From an uncultured Nitrospira sp. (GTDB taxonomy: Bacteria; Nitrospirota; Nitrospiria; Nitrospirales; Nitrospiraceae): DNA of 64,000 nucleotides. Both the position numbers and the translations under genes were made by a program. Shown here piece after piece: positions 60,690 to 64,000 of the stretch. Each line of letters begins with the position of its first letter. Position 1 is the stretch's first letter. The stretch is taken from assembly GCA_902500785.1 (NCBI GenBank), contig CABVRW010000013.1, forward strand, positions 1-64,000, read 5' to 3'. The notes beneath the pieces are model-generated. The model did not search any database. It saw only the letters and a list, made by a program, of their open reading frames with translations, and was not told where the DNA came from.

Positions 60690-60736
60690 CCCGAGGTTCG
60701 AAGCAAGACATTTTTTTCGGCGAAAGGAGTCCCGAG

Positions 60737-61294
60737 ATGGGTGTGACGTGGCAAGGAGCAGGCCGACGCGCGGCAGTGGTGGGAGTTCTCGTCGCAGCGA
60801 CACTTGGCTTGTTCTCAACAAGTCCGGCGGCGGAATTCAAGATGGGGGTCATCGATCCCCAAGTGGTGCTGGAGAAGAGCAAGTCCGGCAAGCGGGCCCT
60901 GGACGGGTTGCGGGAATATGTGGCGACACGTCAAAAGCTCCTGTCTCGGGATGAAGAAGAGTTGCGCAATACTGAGAAACAGATCAAGGAGCAGGCCTCG
61001 AAGTTGACGGAGACCGAAAAGAAAGAGAAGGAAACCTCCTTCCGCGCCAAAATCCAGGATTACCAGAAGCGCGCCCAGGAGTTTAATCAGGAGCTGCAGG
61101 GCAAGCAAAAGGAACTCGTCGACGATTACATGAAGAAGATCGCCGTGGCCACCCAATCCGTCGCCGATAAAGCCGGGTACCAACTGGTGCTGGACAAGGG
61201 CAGCGAGCAGACGGTGAAGATCGTGATCTTCAACAAAGACACCATCGATTTGACCGAGCAGGTCATCAAGGAATTCGACCGCACGAACAAGTAA
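60737..61294 (+). CDS. OmpH/Skp-family periplasmic chaperone
   Basis: A 185-aa exported protein. Signal peptide (hydrophobic VVGVLVAATLGLFS, cleavage near SPAA-EF about residue 32). The mature protein starts KMGVIDPQVVLEKSKSGKRA, the OmpH/Skp start, followed by a long coiled-coil arm (LLSRDEEELRNTEKQIKEQA, KIQDYQKRAQEFNQELQGKQ) and a C-terminal strand/helix YQLVLDKGSE. Skp-like trimers hold unfolded outer-membrane proteins in the periplasm. AAAGGAG precedes the ATG. Unlike the usual bamA-skp-lpxD arrangement, it is alone here. Confidence 0.88.
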   Translation: MGVTWQGAGRRAAVVGVLVAATLGLFSTSPAAEFKMGVIDPQVVLEKSKSGKRALDGLREYVATRQKLLSRDEEELRNTEKQIKEQASKLTETEKKEKETSFRAKIQDYQKRAQEFNQELQGKQKELVDDYMKKIAVATQSVADKAGYQLVLDKGSEQTVKIVIFNKDTIDLTEQVIKEFDRTNK

Positions 61295-61297
61295 CCG

Positions 61298-62368
61298 TTA
61301 CCCGTTCGCAAGCTCTCGCCGAACATGCTTCACCAGCTGAACGAACGCTGGTGGAGCCGGATCCACCGCATCCGTGACCAATTCAATTTCCTGCCCTGAT
61401 CCGACCCCCAGCCCCAGTGCTGCCGCACGCTTGATTTGTCTCTGATCCCCGATACGCTTACCCTGGAGCTTCGACCAGGCGCCGAAGGAGCGCAGCAAGG
61501 CGATGGCCACCAGGTCCACCGCAACCCGGTCTCCACTGCAGATCAACAGCTCCGTGTTCGCCGGGGTACCGGACGTGGGACCGCCGGCGATCATGGTCGT
61601 CGTGCCGTCGGCGACGGTCAGCGCGGGGTGCACCGCCAGATTGATCTCGGCAATCCGTTCGTGCCAATCTCCGGTCCAGAAGGTGACGGATGGACGATAT
61701 CGCGGATAGACCGCCCCCACGAAATTCTTCAGGCTACAGGAAAACTCGGCGAACCGGTGCGTCTTGATGACCGGCATGTTGATCACAATGTCGGACTCAT
61801 AAACCGGTCGTGAGAAATAAAACTGCCTGAGGGCCTCGGCCTCGGGGGCCTCGATCCGCACCCAGGGTTCATCTTCCAGCGCCAGCACCCTGGCTCCGGC
61901 CGCCTCCGCCGCCGCGCGCATTCCCGTGCTCGTCAGATTCGCGGAGGTCGGAAGCCGGATGATTCCCGACCCATCAGCGACCACCACATCGGCCGGCCCC
62001 TGCGCCGTAACCATTTCCACCATGGCCGCGACCACCTGGGGATTGGTCGTCGAAGGAGGCGGCTGGTCGTTCAGCACATTGGGCTTCAGCAGGACGCGTT
62101 TCCCGCCCATCCCCAATCGATCGAGGCCTCCCAGCAGATCGATGGCGCGTGGAAGCATCCGGCGAGGATCCTTGCCGTATACGATCGCCACGACCGAACG
62201 CCCGTTCCGCCGAAACAGAGTCTCAGGAATGGGTTTGAGCGGCACGAGGGGACCATCCGGATCGAAGAGCAGGTGACGGAGAATCGTCCGTGGAGCGCGC
62301 ACCAGAGCTGGGAGCAGGAGGAGACCGAACCCGGCGTTGTTGAACAGTTCGCGCCTGGAAAAAGACAT
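61298..62368 (-). CDS. DUF362 protein with Tat-like signal
   Basis: A 356-aa protein. The N terminus MSFSRRELFNNAGFGLLLLP looks like a twin-arginine signal with a hydrophobic core. The DUF362 domain shows VLLKPNVLNDQPPPSTTNPQ, then VVAAMVEMV, VVVADGSG, YESDIVINMPVIKTHRFAEF, CSLKNFVGAVYP and ALTVADGTTTMIAGGPTSGT. DUF362 proteins are often iron-sulphur-linked but no ferredoxin cysteine clusters are visible here. Biochemical role unknown. The gene follows the rhodanese gene by 3 nt, the third of a minus-strand operon. Confidence 0.85.
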   Translation of the reverse strand: MSFSRRELFNNAGFGLLLLPALVRAPRTILRHLLFDPDGPLVPLKPIPETLFRRNGRSVVAIVYGKDPRRMLPRAIDLLGGLDRLGMGGKRVLLKPNVLNDQPPPSTTNPQVVAAMVEMVTAQGPADVVVADGSGIIRLPTSANLTSTGMRAAAEAAGARVLALEDEPWVRIEAPEAEALRQFYFSRPVYESDIVINMPVIKTHRFAEFSCSLKNFVGAVYPRYRPSVTFWTGDWHERIAEINLAVHPALTVADGTTTMIAGGPTSGTPANTELLICSGDRVAVDLVAIALLRSFGAWSKLQGKRIGDQRQIKRAAALGLGVGSGQEIELVTDAVDPAPPAFVQLVKHVRRELANG

Positions 62369-62371
62369 GCG

Positions 62372-62752
62372 CTATGGACGACGGCCCTTCTCGATAGGAT
62401 ATCCGGCTGCGCGCCAGGCCTTGATTCCCCCATCCATCGAGATCACATTCGTATAACCCATCAACCTGATACTATCCGCAGCCAAGACCGACCGATAACC
62501 GCCGCCACAATACAACACGATCGGGTCCTGCTTATCCGGCAGCACTGTTTCAATATCCCGCTCGATGACACCCTTGCCGAGGTGAATCGCTCCCGCCGCG
62601 TGGTCGTGCGCATACTCATCATCCTCGCGGACGTCGACGAAATGGAATCGCTCGGCACGATCCAATCTGGCCTTCACGTCCGTGACGGTACATTCACGCA
62701 CGCGGCTCCTGGCTTCTTCCACCACTTTCAAAAATCCCGGGTTATGACTCAC
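62372..62752 (-). CDS. Rhodanese-like domain protein
   Basis: A 126-aa single-domain rhodanese: LDRAERFHFVDVREDDEYAH (the DVRE substrate-binding strand), GAIHLGKGVIERDIE and active-site IVLYCGGGYRSVLAAD with the catalytic Cys in the CGGGYRS loop, then ISMDGGIKAW. Probably transfers sulphur from thiosulphate or a persulphide to an acceptor. Overlaps the upstream radical SAM gene by 4 nt. Confidence 0.9.
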   Translation of the reverse strand: MSHNPGFLKVVEEARSRVRECTVTDVKARLDRAERFHFVDVREDDEYAHDHAAGAIHLGKGVIERDIETVLPDKQDPIVLYCGGGYRSVLAADSIRLMGYTNVISMDGGIKAWRAAGYPIEKGRRP

Positions 62753-63810
62753 GACGACTCCTCCTCAACGAACAACGATTGCTGCGCCTGAGAGCGGCGA
62801 AAAGTCCGCGGCACCGGCTGCTCATCCGGAACGAAACCGGCCCGACGGCAACCCAGCTCGAATAATTGTTCGAGACAACGCCAATACGTCCCGTGGCCAT
62901 GATGCCGGCTGAAGAACTCGGCATCGCTCAGCGCGCCTCCGCGCACCTCTTGAATCCGGTGGATCATCTTCGAGATTCGATCGGGAAACGCCTCGCGCAT
63001 GCGGTCGAGAAATACAGCTTCCAGGCTACCCGGCAAACGCAGCAAACTCCAGGTCGCAGAGACCGCTCCAGCCGCCTTGGCTCGGGATAACAGCGCAGGA
63101 ATGGCGTCTTCATTCAAACCTGGAATAATCGGCGCCACCGATATCCCCGTAGGGATACCGGCCTCAGACAGGATGCGCATGGTCTCAAACCGTTTACTGA
63201 TGGTCGGCGCTTGCGGTTCTACCAGACGGGCCGTCTCGTCATCACCAAAGGCGATGCTGAAGTACACACGGATCCAAGCCTTCTCGTGTAGCAGTCGAAA
63301 GATATCCAGATCGCGCACCGCAAGCGCTCCCTTGGTAATGATCCCCACGGGATTCCGATATTCGGCGCAGACTTCAAGACAGGCCCGTGTCAGACCAAGC
63401 GTGCCCTCAATGGGTTGGTAGCAGTCCGTGTTGCCTGAAAATACAATCAACTCCCCATTCCAGCTACGCTTCTCGAAGGCGTGCCGCAAGAGATCCGCCG
63501 CCCGTCGTTTGAGTACGATCTTTGACTCGAAGTCGGTGCCTGCGCCGAATCCCCAGTATTCATGCGATGGCCGTGCGTAGCAGTAGGCACAGGCGTGGAA
63601 ACACCCGCGGTAGGGATTCACGCTCCATCGAAACGGAAGGTCCGGGCTGTCGTTCCGGCTGAGTATCTGCTGAGTGTCGTCTTCAAAGAGCTGAATCTCG
63701 ACACGCGACGAGGGTTCAAGCGCCTCACGCTGTGTGGATTCAAACCGATTGGGTGGGTTGGAGACGAGTTTCACGGACGGTATGGTGCCGCCCTCTCCGT
63801 GCGTTGTCAA
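62749..63810 (-). CDS. SplB-like (PA0069-family) radical SAM protein
   Basis: A 353-aa enzyme. Start TTG at 63810 with AAAGG upstream; a GTG at 63774 is an alternative. The family start PPNRFESTQREALEP is followed by SVNPYRGCFHACAYCYARPS with the CxxxCxxC 4Fe-4S motif of radical SAM enzymes, then FESKIVLKRRAADLLRHAF, FSGNTDCYQPIEG, GIITKGALAVRDLDI, and SVAPIIPGLNED. PA0069/SplB-like proteins are related to spore photoproduct lyase; the substrate of this subfamily is not established. First gene of the operon with the rhodanese and DUF362 genes. Confidence 0.87.
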   Translation of the reverse strand: MTTHGEGGTIPSVKLVSNPPNRFESTQREALEPSSRVEIQLFEDDTQQILSRNDSPDLPFRWSVNPYRGCFHACAYCYARPSHEYWGFGAGTDFESKIVLKRRAADLLRHAFEKRSWNGELIVFSGNTDCYQPIEGTLGLTRACLEVCAEYRNPVGIITKGALAVRDLDIFRLLHEKAWIRVYFSIAFGDDETARLVEPQAPTISKRFETMRILSEAGIPTGISVAPIIPGLNEDAIPALLSRAKAAGAVSATWSLLRLPGSLEAVFLDRMREAFPDRISKMIHRIQEVRGGALSDAEFFSRHHGHGTYWRCLEQLFELGCRRAGFVPDEQPVPRTFRRSQAQQSLFVEEESS

Positions 63811-63856
63811 TTGCCTTTCTCTTGCCCGACCCCCACACGCACAGCCACCAGTTTCA

Positions 63857-63885
63857 TTGACTACGCGGGCCTCCAGTGTTAGATT
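63857..63885 (+). promoter_or_regulatory. Sigma-70 promoter of serS
   Basis: TTGACT (63857-63862), 17 nt, TAGATT (63880-63885), with an extended TG element (63877-63878). The predicted start near 63892 lies 21 nt before the serS ATG. Confidence 0.65.
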
Positions 63886-63912
63886 TCTCGCCGCTTCAGA
63901 GGCGGAGAGTGT

Positions 63913-64000
63913 ATGTACGACCTTCGTGTATTGCGGGACGATCTGGACATGCTGCGTGATCGCTTGGGGCCACGCGGTAAGGATGTCGCGTGGGAAGATC
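63913..64000 (+). CDS. serS: Seryl-tRNA synthetase, N-terminal fragment (cut by window end)
   Basis: Only 29 codons are in the window: MYDLRVLRDDLDMLRDRLGP followed by RGKDVAWED. This matches the start of SerRS (MLDLRxLRxNxDxVRxxLxxRG), i.e. the first strand of the tRNA-binding coiled-coil arm. GGAGAG lies 3-8 nt before the ATG, and a good promoter is just upstream. The rest of the gene is outside the window. Confidence 0.85.
   Translation, partial: MYDLRVLRDDLDMLRDRLGPRGKDVAWED

Noticed and set aside
1-64000. CRISPR arrays, tRNA/rRNA genes, insertion sequences
   Set aside because: I saw no regularly spaced repeats, no cloverleaf-type sequences I could support, and no transposase or terminal inverted repeats.

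Overview
The window most resembles a chromosomal segment of a Nitrospira-type bacterium (phylum Nitrospirota). I infer this from the high-GC codon use, the mix of genes (NapH/FixG-like polyferredoxin, NfeD plus slipin, NTP/NDP exchange transporter, DUF5989, SplB-like radical SAM protein) and near-consensus sigma-70 promoters. No rRNA or tRNA gene is present to prove it.

Layout. 1-2.4 kb: a 4Fe-4S polyferredoxin, a tiny DUF5989 membrane protein and the C-terminal remnant of an RNB-family exoribonuclease. 2.4-31.0 kb, all on the minus strand: a complete-looking extracellular contractile injection system (eCIS, phage-tail-like particle). In transcription order it encodes a small winged-helix-like protein, sheath, tube, a gp26-like protein, a proline-rich protein, the DUF4255 tail terminator, an AAA+ ATPase, an 84-aa protein, three DUF4157 (eCIS core domain) proteins, a CIS_tube-type protein, a LysM protein, a gpD-like hub, a gpV-like spike, a PAAR-like tip, gp25, two gpJ-type baseplate proteins, a gpI-type protein, a beta-helix protein, a coiled-coil protein and a fourth DUF4157 protein. 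Upstream of this operon, 31.2-32.7 kb on the same strand, lies a sigma-54 enhancer-binding protein gene. Between the two I see a textbook -24/-12 promoter and a 16-bp inverted repeat in a typical enhancer position, so the eCIS is probably a sigma-54 regulon controlled by its own activator. No tape-measure gene is recognisable.

33.4-42 kb, plus strand: NfeD protease plus slipin; a CHASE3/PAS histidine kinase with its NarL-type regulator; an exported protein of unknown function; a small zinc-ribbon protein; a mannose-1-phosphate guanylyltransferase-like enzyme; and a lone receiver protein. 42.2-45.6 kb: a 1154-aa fusion of a lipase-like alpha/beta hydrolase with a CHAT (caspase-like) protease, a plausible immune or programmed-death effector.

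45.6-50.6 kb, minus strand: nucleotidyltransferase, methyltransferase, a ProA homologue whose catalytic cysteine is replaced by alanine, and an NTP/NDP exchange-type transporter. 50.7-55.5 kb, plus strand: threonine aldolase, a small hypothetical protein, a Pol-beta-type nucleotidyltransferase, and the oxidative pentose phosphate enzymes gnd and zwf. 55.5-64 kb: thioredoxin-like protein and SGNH hydrolase; HEAT-repeat plus HD-GYP proteins; a zinc-binding small protein divergent from an OmpH/Skp chaperone; DUF362 protein, rhodanese and SplB-like radical SAM enzyme; and the 5' end of serS.

The two systems that deserve most attention are the sigma-54-controlled eCIS with its candidate peptidase cargo, and the alpha/beta-hydrolase-CHAT fusion. 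All family assignments come from reading translated sequence and motifs by eye; no database search was run.
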